NCBI GenBank assembly: GCA_032716605.1
Contig: CM064572.1
Coordinates: 40,086,132-40,150,131 of the forward strand
Direction of reading: 5' to 3'
Origin: Paralithodes platypus
Lineage: Eukaryota; Arthropoda; Malacostraca; Decapoda; Lithodidae
Length of the DNA: 64,000 nucleotides
Positions within the stretch are counted from its first letter, which is position 1. Every line of letters starts with the position of its first letter. Both the position numbers and the translations under genes were made by a program. Of this stretch, positions 21,226 to 32,972 are shown piece by piece. Under the pieces are notes generated by a model. The model saw only the letters and a program-made list of their open reading frames with translations. It had not been told where the DNA came from and made no database searches.

Positions 21226-21906
21226 ACCACTACTGCGTTCAATTCTGGTGCCCTTATTACCAAAAAGATATAGACAAGCTAGAACGAGTTCAACGTATAG
21301 TTACCAAAATGATACCTAGCCTAAAGAACAAACCATGCGAGGAGCGTCTTAGAGAATTAAATCTATTTCCTTTAACCCAGCGCAGATTAAGAGGCGACTT
21401 AATTCAAGTGTTCAAAACCATTAAAGGCATCGACAATATGAACTGTACTAAGTACTTCACTATCGACCAATCTAATTACACTCGGGGAAACGGGTGCAAA
21501 ATTATTGGTAAATCTTTTAACTCACACGAAGCTAAAAATTTCTTCTTCAATCGAGTTGTCAACTTATGGAATGGGCTTCCCCGAGATGTTATAGACTGCA
21601 GCACCGTTGATTCATTTAAACTTCGCCTAGACAAATATCTCGCATCAAACCCGCGACTGACTGCGTTTGTAAATGAATAACTTTATTTTATCCTCCCCTC
21701 AGTTACTAACCCATCTGTTCCCTACTAACTTCCTAATCCTGCCACGGACATTAGTTCCAGGGCAGTAGTTCCCTTTCCAATGTTCCCTTACCCACTCTAA
21801 ACCACTGTTTGGACACTTGATCCTCAGTGTTTTGGAGGACAAGCAGCCTAGAAGGGTCACTAGACCTATTGTTGCTTGATTTCCTTTGTACTCCTTTGTA
21901 CTCCTT
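21226..21906 (+). mobile_element. 5'-truncated CR1-like LINE copy
   Basis: Starts at the RT thumb (TACTGCGTTCAATTCTGGTG, equal to about 2,262 in the first copy), runs through the stop at 21,680 and the 3' UTR to CTTTGTACTCCTTTGTACTC at 21,906. It has fewer visible defects than copy 1. Confidence 0.92.
21309..21680 (+). pseudogene. LINE ORF2 C-terminus
   Basis: 123 residues colinear with the end of the RT ORF at 1,655-2,709 (IPSLKNKPCEERLRELNLF through AFVNE). The catalytic RT core is not present because of the 5' truncation. Confidence 0.88.
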
Positions 21907-22137
21907 TTCCTTACCTATTCGTATCATTATCACCATATCGCATCACCACTACTTCACTTCAACATGTCATCTCCTCACCACTTTGTATCATCACCACTTC
22001 TGCTAAATGCTTAATGCGCGGAATTTCGGTGTGAGTATCATGGTTCGATTCCTTGGAGTACCACATAATATTCATTAGTTTCATCGATTTCATTACTTAG
22101 ATATATTTGCAAGTTAATTGGTGGGTTGGTAAATAAA

Positions 22138-22264
22138 TATTAATTTGGGAAGGGTCATCCAGGGAGTTGGTGTGGAAATTTACAGCCCATTATTTCTAGC
22201 CCTTTTTGAGTTACAGAGATAAGGATTCACCATTTCTGGCCTACCTACTTGGAACAGGGTTATT
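22138..22264. mobile_element. Family F MITE, right part only (F4)
   Basis: TTTGGGAAGGGTCATCCAGG to CTACTTGGAACAGGGTTA; the left terminus is lost. Confidence 0.7.
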
Positions 22265-22521
<257 letters not shown>

Positions 22522-22743
22522 GAGAGATTGCAGGAACTTGAGAAATGCACATATAAACTAAAGAGGCAAATAAAAGTGAAGATTGTTTGATTAAGTGCTT
22601 GTATAAAGGCTAGCTAGGATAAACAAATTTAAAGGTAACCTTGAGAGAGAAAGAGAGAGAGAGATATGGGAGATACACCAATTTGCCTGGGTCGAGAAAA
22701 GTAGATAGTAGTTAAAATGGCCAAAAAAGTTATGATTGACTGG

Positions 22744-23108
22744 TTAAGGGGGTAGTGGCCGGTTTTTTGGTATATTAATTAACACTTTTTATTAGTTTCC
22801 TCGCTAGACCTCCATCAAAATGTAAAACCCCCCCCCTAGACCCTCATTCAAGATAATGTTTTACATTTTTCGGTAGAACAATGTTCCGGCCGAATGCCGG
22901 TTACTCTTAAAATCACAAGGTCGCTATCGCTCGCCAGGAAAAAAATCGACACTTAAATGGCACGAAAGGTTTTAATATTGACAAAGAAATGGGGTGTAAA
23001 GTCATAACATCGCCATACTAATGAGGCGAATGTCTTAAAATCTAAAAAAACAATGGGATTAAACACTATGGAGAAGGGGGCCAGAAAAACCAGCCCATCT
23101 CCCCTTAA
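22744..23108 (+). mobile_element. Family A MITE, complete reference copy
   Basis: 365 bp from TTAAGGGGGTAGTGGCCGGT to AGCCCATCTCCCCTTAA. The termini are imperfect inverted repeats of about 29 bp. The interior has a palindrome around CCGGCCGAATGCCGG, the block GGTCGCTATCGCTCGCCAGG, and four degenerate units of about 33 bp of the type AAATGGGGYGWAARGTCWTAA. Confidence 0.88.
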
Positions 23109-23273
23109 GAGCCTGCAAAATCGGTGGGCTATACTAAAATATTTACGTAAATTATTGTAGTTATATAATTATGACTACTCTACGAGAGAGATGCAAGAGA
23201 CTTTAAGAACTTGCCTGGACATAGAAATGTAAATACACACTAACTTCTAAAGAGTTTTTCTTTAATGTTAGCC

Positions 23274-23277
<4 letters not shown>

Positions 23278-23331
<54 letters not shown>

Positions 23332-23332
23332 C

Positions 23333-23412
<80 letters not shown>
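23278..23412. repeat. (CT)n(TA)n compound microsatellite
   Basis: CT changing to TA, interrupted once by CACAATATA. Confidence 0.96.
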
Positions 23413-23415
<3 letters not shown>

Positions 23416-23596
23416 GAGCTTCCAAAATAGACATAATTACGGTGATTCAACTACTACGACACCGTACAGATAGATGGGAGACATTATAACAACTTGCCCG
23501 GACTGAAAAATCTATATAAAAGCTAAAGAGGTAATAAAAGCGAAGCCGGTGTCATTAGATCATTAGAAGCTGGCATAAATGGTAACCTGAATTTGA

Positions 23597-24002
23597 TTAA
23601 GGGGGGTCACCGACTTTGTTTTATCTTTCTCTCCGTTTCTCTCTTTCCCTGGCTTGTATCCATTCGGCCCCATTCAGCCAACTGTTTGAAGACGTTTATC
23701 CCCATCCAGGTGTCGATTTCTTCTTGTCGAGTAATAGCGAGCCAGCATTGTATGGAGAAATCCGGCTTCGCTGGAGACATTTTTATATCGAAAAATGTAC
23801 AAATTTAGCTTGCTGTCAAAAACAAAAATATATATATGCTGCCTCACTACTGCTCGCCAGGAAAATATTGACACCTGGATGGGGGTAAACGTCTTAAAAC
23901 AGTAGGCTGAATGGGGCCGAATGGTTACAAGCCAAAAAAAAAAAAAAAAAAAAGGGAGAGAGAGAGAGAAAGATACAAAAAAGCGAGGTGGGCTCCCTTA
24001 AA
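23597..24002. mobile_element. Family B foldback MITE (B1)
   Basis: 406 bp, TTAA at both ends (23,597 and 23,999). The two halves are inverted copies of about 150 bp: GTATCCATTCGGCCCCATTC on the left answers GAATGGGGCCGAATGGTTAC on the right. The centre holds TATCGAAAAATGTACAAATT. Confidence 0.85.
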
Positions 24003-24128
24003 GCAATATACAATAAAGAAAAAAGAAAAAATACTTGAACGCCAAAAGGAAATTAATATTGAATGATTGAGAGCATGCAAATTAAACAGAAAATTAAGTT
24101 AAGTCATATTAGAACAATATATAAAAGC

Positions 24129-24605
24129 TTAACCCTTAACTGGCGGTGCGCAACTTATGTCGAGTGAAATCAATATGGACTATGTGGCGGTGCACAACTT
24201 ATGTCGACCGCCATTTTCAGCACGTAATGTTGCTGAGAGAGAGAGCTGAGCGGTGGGACGAGTAGCAACCCTATGACTGCTCCCCACCACCGCGGTGGAC
24301 CAACTGAACTGTATCCCACCTTCTTCCCCCCTCCCTCACTCGCTACACAGGGAATTATGTAAGGAAATTACCTAATTATAGGGTTTTTGCACTCGTGTTG
24401 CACGATCGTTGCAAGAGAACCAGTGGTCGTACAAGGATGGTTCGGATGTCATTGGAAAGCTCTGTTTACGCCCTTTCAGGGATAGATACTTGTTTTACGC
24501 TCTGGGTCTTATTTAGGCATGAAAATTATCACGTAAACAACCCTATTTAGGGTAAACAAAAAACGCTGTGCGGTACGGTCAAATAGACCGCCAATAAGGT
24601 GTTAA
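24129..24605. mobile_element. Family E MITE, piggyBac-type (E2)
   Basis: 477 bp. TTAA, then CCCTTAACTGGCGGTGCG; the right end reads ACCGCCAATAAGGTG, then TTAA. The termini pair as imperfect inverted repeats. GGCGGTGCRCAACTTATGTC occurs twice near the left end (about 24,142 and 24,186). Confidence 0.85.
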
Positions 24606-24953
24606 AGAATAAAAATACATTAATATTGAATGACTTAAAACTTGCAAATAAAACAGAAAACAAACTAAGGTCAAAGTTAGGAAGGCTAATTAATCAGGAG
24701 CTTCCACAATAGAAAGAAGAAAGGTGATTCAACTACTAAAAGACACCGTAAAGTGAGATGGGATAGATTACAAGAACCTGCCCGGACTGAGAAATGTATA
24801 TAAAAGCTAAAGAGGCAAATAAACTTGAAGCTTGAATAATTTAGCAAAAGTGGTAATCTGGAAATTAAATAAAAGATTGAAAGGTTAAAACAAATCGGCT
24901 AAGGCGCCATAATGATTTGTGAGAGATTATACTAACTTCCTTAATATAAGGGG

Positions 24954-25298
24954 GTAGTGGCTATATATACAGTACAGTCATTATACTGTATATACTTTTT
25001 TTTTATCATCGCTAGACCTCCGTTAAGCTTAAAACAAATTCTAGACCCCACCTTCAAGATAAATGTGTACATATGTATGTAGAAAAATGGCCCTGCCAAA
25101 GGCCGTTTCATCTTAATATTACAGGCTCGCTACTGCTCGCCAGGAAATAATCGTCATCTAAATGTCACAAAATGTCTTTTTATTTATAAATGGAGCGAAA
25201 GGTCTTAAAATCGCCAAACTAATGGAACGAACATATTAAAATCTCAAAGCTAATGGGACTAAACATGAGGGAGAAAATTAAACTGCCTCCCCCTTAAA
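24954..25298 (+). mobile_element. Family A MITE
   Basis: ATAAGGGGGTAGTGGC to CTGCCTCCCCCTTAA, with internal CTCGCTACTGCTCGCCAGGA. Confidence 0.83.
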
Positions 25299-25373
25299 TA
25301 TGTGCTTAAAGCAAATCGATTGGTGCGCCACAGTGATTTCAAATAACTGATTTGGCTTAAATATATATGCGGG

Positions 25374-25749
25374 GTTAAGGGGGATTGTTGTTTGTTGGTC
25401 TATGTAAGTATTTATTTATTTATATGTTTTTTAGTTTCCTCGCTAGAACTCCATCATGCTTAAAAACCCTCCCCTTAGACCGCCCCCCCCCCCCCCCCCC
25501 CCCTTAGATAACGTTTTACATATATCAGTACAAATATATGCCGGTTCCTCCTAAAATTAAAGGCTTGCTATCGCTCGCCAGGAAAATCGACACTTAAATG
25601 GCCCGAAAGGTTTTAAAATTGACAACAAAATGGAACGAAAGGTGTTAACATCGCCAAACTAATGGCCAAAACGTCTTAAAATTTAAAATATATTATACCA
25701 TATATACCATGAGGGAGAAGGGGGACCAGAAAATAAGCCATCCCCCGCA
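25374..25749 (+). mobile_element. Family A MITE
   Basis: TTAAGGGGGATTG to AAGCCATCCCCCGCAAG; a run of about 19 C at 25,485-25,503 replaces the CCCCCCTTCAAG block. Confidence 0.83.
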
Positions 25750-26030
25750 AGCCTTCTGTGCTATAATTGTCTTCCATTGTTGGATATTTTTTGGTTTCTA
25801 TTATCTCTCTTAGAATGTAGTCCTTCCTTGGATAGTAAGGTGTGTGTCGTCAGTGTGTCTTCCTTAAGTTACGTAAATCATCCCCCCAGATTGAAATTCT
25901 CTTTAGTTGTTCTTCTTTACTAATAGAGCTCATATGATACTACCTATTTAAAAGAAAGACGTATCAAATAAGGCATCCAATAGAATAATAATGAAATGAG
26001 TAGTACAAATAATGATAAAACAATAACAAT

Positions 26031-26065
<35 letters not shown>

Positions 26066-26244
26066 AAATAATGATAATAATAATAATAATATAAGTAAAA
26101 ATAACAATAATAATAGATAATAACAATATAATATAATATATGAAACAAGTTCTCCCCTTATAATTTCACCCTTGGAACACAAAGAGTACCGGTAATAAAT
26201 TTCAGAATTCAGATTTTCTACCAAGGCATGTAAATTGTCGGGGA
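25750..26244. other. AT-rich spacer with (ATT/AAT)n
   Basis: No gene recognised. An AAT-type microsatellite with interruptions runs from about 26,027 to 26,130. Confidence 0.6.
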
Positions 26245-26611
26245 TATAAGGGGCCCCACCTCGTTTTTTTTTCTCTCTCTCCCTCTCTTTCTGGGTTGTA
26301 TCCATTCGGCCCCATTCAGCTACTGTTGTAAGACGTTTATCCCCATTCAGGTGTCGATTTTTTCCTGGCGAGCCGGCACGTTTGTTCAATTGTTTTTGAC
26401 AGTAGGATACATTTGTACATTTTTCGATAGAAAAATGTGTCCGGCGAAGCCTTATTTCTCCATACAATGCTGACTCGCTATTGCTCGCCAGGAAGAAATC
26501 GACACCTGGAAGGGGATAAACGTCTTAAAACAGTAGGCTGAATAGGGTCAAATGGATACCAGCCAGAGAAAAGGAGAAAAGGAGATAAAGAAAGCAGATC
26601 ACCCCCCTTAA
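26245..26611. mobile_element. Family B foldback MITE (B2)
   Basis: ATAAGGGGCCCCACCTCG to AGATCACCCCCCTTAA. Inverted halves with TATCCATTCGGCCCCATTCA and its answer at about 26,530-26,560. Central GTGTCCGGCGAAGCC. Confidence 0.82.
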
Positions 26612-26768
26612 TTTATATGTGCCCTTCCTGTGGGTGGGTAGGTAGGTAGAATTAGAGGGCACACAGGCAATTAACCCCGTCACCCCCGAATGGCCTCAAG
26701 GAAAATCATCTGGAAGTAGCACTATAAATGCGTTTGTAGAATCGTAAATTGAGGCAGATTGATGTATA

Positions 26769-26771
<3 letters not shown>

Positions 26772-26847
<76 letters not shown>

Positions 26848-27070
26848 GGTATAATTATATATACTGTATATATATATACAGTATATATATATATATTCCT
26901 CCCTAGACCTCCATCAATCTTTAAAAAAATACCCCCCAAGACCCCCCATTCGAAATAAATTTGTCCATTTTCGGTAGAAAAACGTCCCGACCAAAGGTTG
27001 GTTCCTCGTAAATTACAGGCTCAGTTTCGCTCGCCAGGGAAAAATCCATACCTTAATAGCGCGAAAGGTA
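26772..27070 (+). mobile_element. (TA)n joined to a truncated family A MITE
   Basis: TA repeats (26,772-26,895) replace the left terminus. From CCTCCCTAGACCTCCATCAA onward it is family A, ending early at ATAGCGCGAAAGGT. Confidence 0.75.
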
Positions 27071-27577
27071 TTCCTAAACACGAGTGTACCCATAGAAAAT
27101 ATATCGCTTGTAGGTAGCTAGAACAAAATATATAGTACAATATTATTGTGGTGTAGTTCCGCTGTGTGTCTGTCTGCTGTGACTGGAACCTCTCCGGGAG
27201 ATCTGCGCCCTGAGAATTTTTTGCTGGCGACCCACTCATGGTCCTTGGTCTCTGGGTCCTCTCCTGGGCGACATAGTTGTGTGATTTTTGTTTTCTTCTG
27301 TTTGGGTTCTGTCTCGAGTCAGCCACCCCCAGCTATGGGATTTGTGCCTGAGTATATACATAAATACATACAGTATATACATACTTATGATATACTAGAA
27401 GACATTTTTCTTTGGTTATTACAAGTAAAGGTAATTAGAAGCAACTAGCATCAACAGAATTAGAGGTAGTTGTCTTTGGTTTTATATAATACTCTCGCCA
27501 AATATGTACCGGGTAATGAATGAATATACTGAGATATTACACTTGCATTTAATGTTCTCTCTGTACATCGGTTGGAC
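27071..27577. other. No recognised feature
   Basis: Mixed-composition DNA with short ORFs on both strands (about 100 codons) that resemble no family I know. Confidence 0.5.
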
Positions 27578-28171
<594 letters not shown>

Positions 28172-28313
28172 TAAGCAGATCATAAGGCCATATTGATTAT
28201 CTTTAAGGCAAGGTACAATTATAAGATATTTAATTTTCCCTTCCTTCGCTGTCAGAGAGTTACGAGACCCCTGGCCAATTATAGGTCAAGTCTGGAGGGG
28301 GGCTTTAAGGGGG

Positions 28314-28678
28314 GATGGCCCGGTTTTCTGGTCCCCTTTCTCCCTCATGTTAAGCCCCATTTGTTTTGAGATTATAAGACGTTTGGTCCATTAGTTTGGC
28401 GATTTTAACACCTTTCGCCCAATTTAGTTGTCAATTTTAAGACCTTTCGTGCCATTTAAGTGTCGATTTTTTTCCTGGAGAGCGATAGCGAGATTGTAAT
28501 TTTTAGAGGAACCGGCCTTTGGCCGGGAAATTTGTCTACGAAACAATGTACACATTCATATTGAAAGGGGGTCTAGGGGGTGTTTTTCTTAGCTTAACGG
28601 AGGTGTAGAGAAGAAACTAAGAAATAAAGGATTACATAAGTTAATAGGCCAAAACAAAAAACGGTCCATGTCCCCTTA
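28314..28678 (-). mobile_element. Family A MITE, complete
   Basis: TTAAGGGGGGATGGCCCGGT at the left; CGGTCCATGTCCCCTTATAA at the right. Internal GAGAGCGATAGCGAG and CCTTTGGCCGGGA. Confidence 0.85.
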
Positions 28679-28749
28679 TAAATATGGGCTTATTTACAGC
28701 ATTTCTTATTTATTTGTGTGTGTGTTTGTTTTTGTTTTTTTGTTTTTTT

Positions 28750-28985
28750 GTATAGTTCCCTTCTCATACCTTCATACAGCTTAAAAAAACACTCCCCCCA
28801 AGACTCTCCTTCAAAATATATTAGTACTTTTTTCGATAGCAAAATGTCCCGGCCTCCAGCCAGTTGCTACTATACTACAGGCTCGCTATTGCTTGCCAGG
28901 AAAAAATTGACACCTAAATTTCACGAAATGTCTTAATATTGGCAAGGAAATGGGGCGAAGGGTCTTAAAAGGGTCTCTTAATAGT
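28750..28985 (+). mobile_element. Family A MITE, truncated at both ends
   Basis: From AGTTCCCTTCTCATACCTTC to GGGGCGAAGGGTCTTAAAAG. Confidence 0.72.
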
Positions 28986-29020
28986 TTTCTCGTAATATTT
29001 TGAGGCTCATAGATTTGACT

Positions 29021-29393
29021 TAAAGGAGGTTGGGTATATTTATTGATCTATGTGTTGATTTATTGTTTTTTAAATTTTCCTCCCTAGACCTCTATCAAGC
29101 TTTAAAAAACAAAACATAGACCCCTCTTTGGAATAAATGTGTACATTGTTCGGTAGATAAATGGCCTTGCCAAAGACCGAATAATCCTAAAATTACAGAC
29201 TCTCTATCACTTGCTAGGAAAAAATCGACACCTTCATGGCACGAACGGTCCTATTATTGAAAAATAAATGGGGTGAAAGGTCTTAAGATCGCCAGGCTAG
29301 TGGGCCGAATGTCCTAAAATCTGAAAACTAATGGGGTTAAAAATGCGGCAGAAGGGGGGCCAGAAAAAAACAACCATCCCCCCATATTCAGTT
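29021..29393 (+). mobile_element. Family A MITE
   Basis: ACTTAAAGGAGGTTGGG to ACAACCATCCCCCCAT, with the internal block TCTCTATCACTTGCTAGGAA. Confidence 0.8.
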
Positions 29394-29590
29394 TTTGGTG
29401 AAGTCTCGCAGTTATGGTCTTACTATATATTGCTTTTATCATGTGTAATCTGGCAAACCGGTGTTCGATGATAGGGTATTGTCAAATAAATTATATGTAC
29501 CCCTTCAGTATCTAAGACGTATTTGTCTATTGTATTATGGTTATCAGTAGACGATTTTATGCAATTTACCTTCTAGGCATTAAAAGGTTA
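29394..29590. other. No recognised gene; family C-like traces
   Basis: CCCCTTCAGTATCTAAGACG (about 29,501) and AGTAGACGATTTTATG resemble family C fragments. Confidence 0.4.
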
Positions 29591-29591
29591 A

Positions 29592-29925
29592 ATAAAATAC
29601 CCTCATTGTTCCCTGATTAAATAGCATTGTATGAATATTCCCATATTCAAAAATATGCTACAGGGGGGCAATGCCTAGTGAGTTAATTGCTCAATAGGTG
29701 GCGTTCTGAGTGTAAGGGTCCGAGTGTGGGGGATGAGACTGTGAAGCGCGGAGGCGAGGGGGCTTCAGAGATGGGATTGCTTCGAGCCGGGGTGCTTCGC
29801 ATGTCTCACTCCCTAGACTCGAACATGACCTCACGGGCCTCACCGTGTTCAGCGGTAGTGTGTAAAAAGACTATCAGCCTATGCCCGAGAGGGAGTAGTT
29901 GGAATATAGAAAAAAATATAAATAA
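29592..29925 (+). mobile_element. Bipartite tRNA-Thr-type SINE, 5'-truncated
   Basis: Begins inside the 5' module (CCTGATTAAATAGCATTGTA, ATTCCCATATTCAAAAATAT) and continues through the 3' module (CAATGCCTAGTGAGTTA..., GCCTATGCCCGAGAGGGAGT) to GGAATATAGAAAAAAA. The full arrangement is seen at 54,485-55,022. Confidence 0.85.
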
Positions 29926-29935
29926 AATGTCTCAA

Positions 29936-30036
29936 TTAACTCTTTAGCTCCCACAAGTTTACCCTAAGCTGTATATAATCGTCTAATGATAGCTAGAAGA
30001 AAAAGTCAAAATGCGCCATGATCTTCAAAGGGTTAA
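29936..30036. mobile_element. Short family C MITE (C3)
   Basis: 101 bp between TTAACTCTTTAGC and TTCAAAGGGTTAA. It contains AATCGTCTAATGATAGCTAG, also seen at 17,260. Confidence 0.6.
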
Positions 30037-30150
30037 CAGTATCATATCGGCTAGATTTCCTACAAACTTGCCATCCTATGTAAAGGGAGCTGTACAGTTG
30101 GCTCAGGAAGTTCCTTTACCCACATCATTACAAACTGCTCACGAGAAAAC

Positions 30151-30542
30151 TTAAGGGGGTAGTGCTTGGTTTTTGGTCTATGTATTTATTTATACATTTA
30201 TTTTTGAGTTCCCTCGCTATACCTCCATCAAGATTAAAAACAAAAAAATCCTAGACCCCTTTTCAAGATAAATTAGTACACTTTTACTATAGAAAAATGT
30301 CCCAGCCGAAGACCGATTTCTTCTCAAAGTACAGGCTCGCTATCGCTCGCTAGGAAAAAATCGACACCTAAATGACACGAAAGACCTTAATATTGACACA
30401 GAAATGGGGCGAAAGGTGTCAAAATCGACAAACTAATGGAACGAACGTCTTAAAATCTCAAAACTATTATGCTAAGCATGAGGTAGAGGGGGGCGTTGGG
30501 GGGGGGGGGGGGGAGCAGAAAAAGCGATTACCTCCCCCTTAA
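30151..30542 (+). mobile_element. Family A MITE, complete
   Basis: TTAAGGGGGTAGTGCTTGG to GATTACCTCCCCCTTAA, with an expanded G run at 30,498-30,513. Its right TTAA is also the left TTAA of a family D element. Confidence 0.87.
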
Positions 30543-30758
30543 GCCGGTGTCACACGAGAGCTTCTATAGTCAACATTGGATGATCAACATTGTTCTGGGT
30601 ACATTTCTGGAATATTTTGCCCTGGTATCGGAAAGTAGATTGATGATTGATAAATTAAGGTAACCGAAATATTTTAAATGTTAACCTCATAAGCTGCCAG
30701 ACCAGTGTTGAGGATAAATGTTGAGGGAAAACGTGCTCGTGTCATACCGGCTTTACGT
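30539..30758. mobile_element. Family D MITE (D1)
   Basis: About 220 bp. TTAAGCCGGTGTCACACGAG at the left, CTCGTGTCATACCGGCTTTA at the right, imperfect inverted repeats. A second copy lies at 60,718-60,940. Confidence 0.8.
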
Positions 30759-31352
30759 TCTGTAAGCGTCGGCTGGAGTGTTTTTCTTTTCGTAATAGTT
30801 GCTTCAGGCTATTTATGTGTAATAATATTCTAAAGAATAATTTTCAACACAAGTAGCCAGATATGCAACGTAAACATAGAATAGTGTAAATACATCACTT
30901 GAGCCAATGTACAGTTGGCCACATACGATCTGTTCCTCTCCGTGATCTTATACATGGAAATATAATGTGCATGATTGAATTACGAGTGTAGTTTCTTAAG
31001 CATTGGTACCCAGGGGGCGCAACATAGGCATATGATATGGAGTTGCTGGAACTCCTGTTTCATTTGCCGGGTTTCCCTCACTGTTTATGTTGTGCCTCAC
31101 CCACACAGAGAGTAATCCAGCTAACTCTCACAAAAGCCTCCTGCTCCTATTATTTTTACGACACAAGCACACCACACTTCGTTCCCATTCCTCTAATTTT
31201 CCATCTAGTGTATCTTGATTTTGGCTCTCTATAACTCTTTCAACCTAAGAGGGTCGGGGGGGGGGGGGGGGACGCTTGTTGCAGGCAGCTTTGACTTTTG
31301 TCTCATTCATACACATAGAACAAATAGAAAACTAAATCCCCCCCCCCCAACC

Positions 31353-31383
<31 letters not shown>

Positions 31384-31526
31384 CGCGCGTTATATAGATA
31401 GTTATAGTTTTACTTTAACAGAACACAAGCGTCTGATGGTGCACGCAGTGTGAGGCTCACTCTAGGTCCTTACACGCTATCCACACACACACACGCATGG
31501 TCTCGCCTCACCCACCCATACACATC

Positions 31527-31529
<3 letters not shown>
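30759..31529. other. Spacer with G run and (CA)n
   Basis: No gene recognised. A G run at 31,257-31,271, a C run at 31,340-31,348 and (CA)n at about 31,363-31,383. Confidence 0.5.
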
Positions 31530-31571
<42 letters not shown>

Positions 31572-31733
31572 AGGGAAAGAGAGAGAAAGACAGTGTGTGT
31601 GAGTGAGAGTGAATGACTATAAGATTGGTTAAGATGTAGGGCTATACCTTGTGGAGATAATATTTTATATATTATATATATATATATACTGTATATATAT
31701 ATATATTTATATCTATAATATATCTATTATATA

Positions 31734-31805
<72 letters not shown>

Positions 31806-31830
31806 CTATATATTATATATATTTTTTTTT
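31530..31830. repeat. (CT)n and long imperfect (TA)n
   Basis: (CT)n at 31,530-31,568; TA-rich sequence with interruptions at 31,660-31,822. Confidence 0.93.
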
Positions 31831-31831
31831 T

Positions 31832-31960
31832 TTTAATACACACAAGGTTGAAAGAAATGGCAATTTCTGCGTTGGAAATTTTATTATTCAAAGTTTCCAG
31901 GTCTCTGATAAGTTTTCGCTGGGTGGCAGGAAGTAGATGAAGGAGATGAGCAAAATTCAT
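31832..31960 (-). pseudogene. PLE N-terminal start, truncated
   Basis: About 45 residues (MNFAHLLHLLPATQRKLIRD, LETLNNKISNAEIAISFNL), like the leader of PLE proteins before the RT. It runs into T-rich and TA repeat sequence at 31,830. Confidence 0.55.
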
Positions 31961-32003
31961 GGTGGTACAGGGTTACATTAAAGTACATGAAGATACAGGA
32001 TAT

Positions 32004-32038
32004 ACGACGCGTTTCACTGGACAACCAGCATTATCAAG
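32004..32038 (-). ncRNA. Hammerhead-ribozyme-like hairpin
   Basis: The minus strand reads TTGATAATG, a CTGG-TTGT-CCAG hairpin, then TGAAACGCGTCG. This is the hammerhead layout (core, stem II, GAAAC, minimal palindromic stem III CGCG, GTC cleavage site). The CTGATGA core has two changes, so it may be inactive. Its position between PLE 3' UTR and next-copy start fits known PLE ribozymes. Confidence 0.45.
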
Positions 32039-32172
32039 TAAGGAAGGAATGATATAAAAGGTAAACAGGAAGGGTATATATAGAGGGTGGAGGATCAGAG
32101 GAGGCGGAAAACAGGGGCAAAAGTCTGCTATTGGTGGAAGGGTAAACTAGAGAGGAGAAAGGGGTAACCGCT

Positions 32173-32533
32173 TCACGCATGCGCACTGGATGCGGGATGG
32201 TGGTCGGTAGGTGGGGTCGAAGCTGATTGGCTGCGTGTCGAGGGGCGTGGCCTAAGTTGTGTGGTGCCTGCAGAAGACGAAGCTGAAGGAGGTAGCGCGG
32301 GGGGCTGCGTCAAGGGCACCGGGGGGCGAGGAGGGGTGTTAGGTCCTGTAGGGTAGTGCCTTTTGGCAGAAGGAAAGATCTGAAGGTCCAGAGTTTGGTT
32401 GTTGATGTTGGGATGTAAGGCTTGGATATATAAAGCTTCGAGTATAGGTAATCTCCTTGGGTCACTTTCTTTATCGAGTATGGTGGTGTGTTTCTCTAAC
32501 TCGTTGCGTGTGAGGTGAGGGTGGTTAGGGGTG
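32173..32533 (-). pseudogene. PLE GIY-YIG C-terminal region, truncated
   Basis: Readable block HLTRNELEKHTTILDKE, then DPRRLPILEALYIQALHPNI and NNQTLDLQIFPS, the closing part of a PLE-type GIY-YIG nuclease that differs from the family at 3,770. A Pro/Ser-rich tail of about 60 residues follows. The apparent first 16 residues (32,534-32,580) are LTR sequence read through and not part of the gene. Confidence 0.65.
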
Positions 32534-32786
32534 TGTGACGCATTTCCAGTGTGAGCATGCTGTACAGAACGCCTAGTCATGCCCCACTCTCGCTAGGATC
32601 GTCAGGGCAGGAACTTTGGCTGTAGTCTATGTAGAGTTTCCTAACTTAGTTCATGTGAGCCGTTGTACTATAAGTATTATGAATATGTATTTTGTTTTCA
32701 TCTGAGTCAACGAGTTCTATTTTATATCATTAGTTATAAGTATTGTGTGTAAAACTTATTTGTAATGATGAGAGGAGAGAGAGAAA

Positions 32787-32917
32787 TTACGTAATGGGGG
32801 TCAGTGGGTGCGCCAGGCGGGAGGTGGGCCTAACTCACTAGCACTCCCCGGCTCCCCCCTCCCCTCAGTGCTAGGGGAGCCTTTGTCTATCCCAGAGGAG
32901 AGAGAGAAATTACGTAA
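32787..32917 (+). promoter_or_regulatory. Two TTACGTAA sites in U3
   Basis: Perfect palindromes at 32,787-32,794 and 32,910-32,917, matching the PAR-bZIP/E4BP4 (Pdp1/vrille) consensus. A third lies in the 3' LTR at 40,455-40,462. Factor binding is inference. Confidence 0.45.
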
Positions 32918-32972
32918 TGGTTGTCAGTGGGCGGTCCTTAGTAGTTCATGTTGGGATCACTAGAGGGCCGGG

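Larger units (their letters stand above)
31832..32533 (-). mobile_element. Penelope-like element tandem junction (second PLE family)
   Basis: Minus strand: GIY-YIG C-terminus of one copy (32,533-32,173), 3' UTR, a hammerhead-like motif (32,004-32,038), then the N-terminus of a next copy (31,960-31,832), cut by the TA repeat. Head-to-tail partial copies that form pseudo-LTRs are usual for PLEs. The right side is cut by the LTR element at 32,534. Confidence 0.7.

Noticed and set aside
32173..32580. Single 135-residue gene spanning the LTR boundary
   Set aside because: The first 16 residues are LTR sequence, also present at 40,081; the frame continues across the insertion junction by chance.
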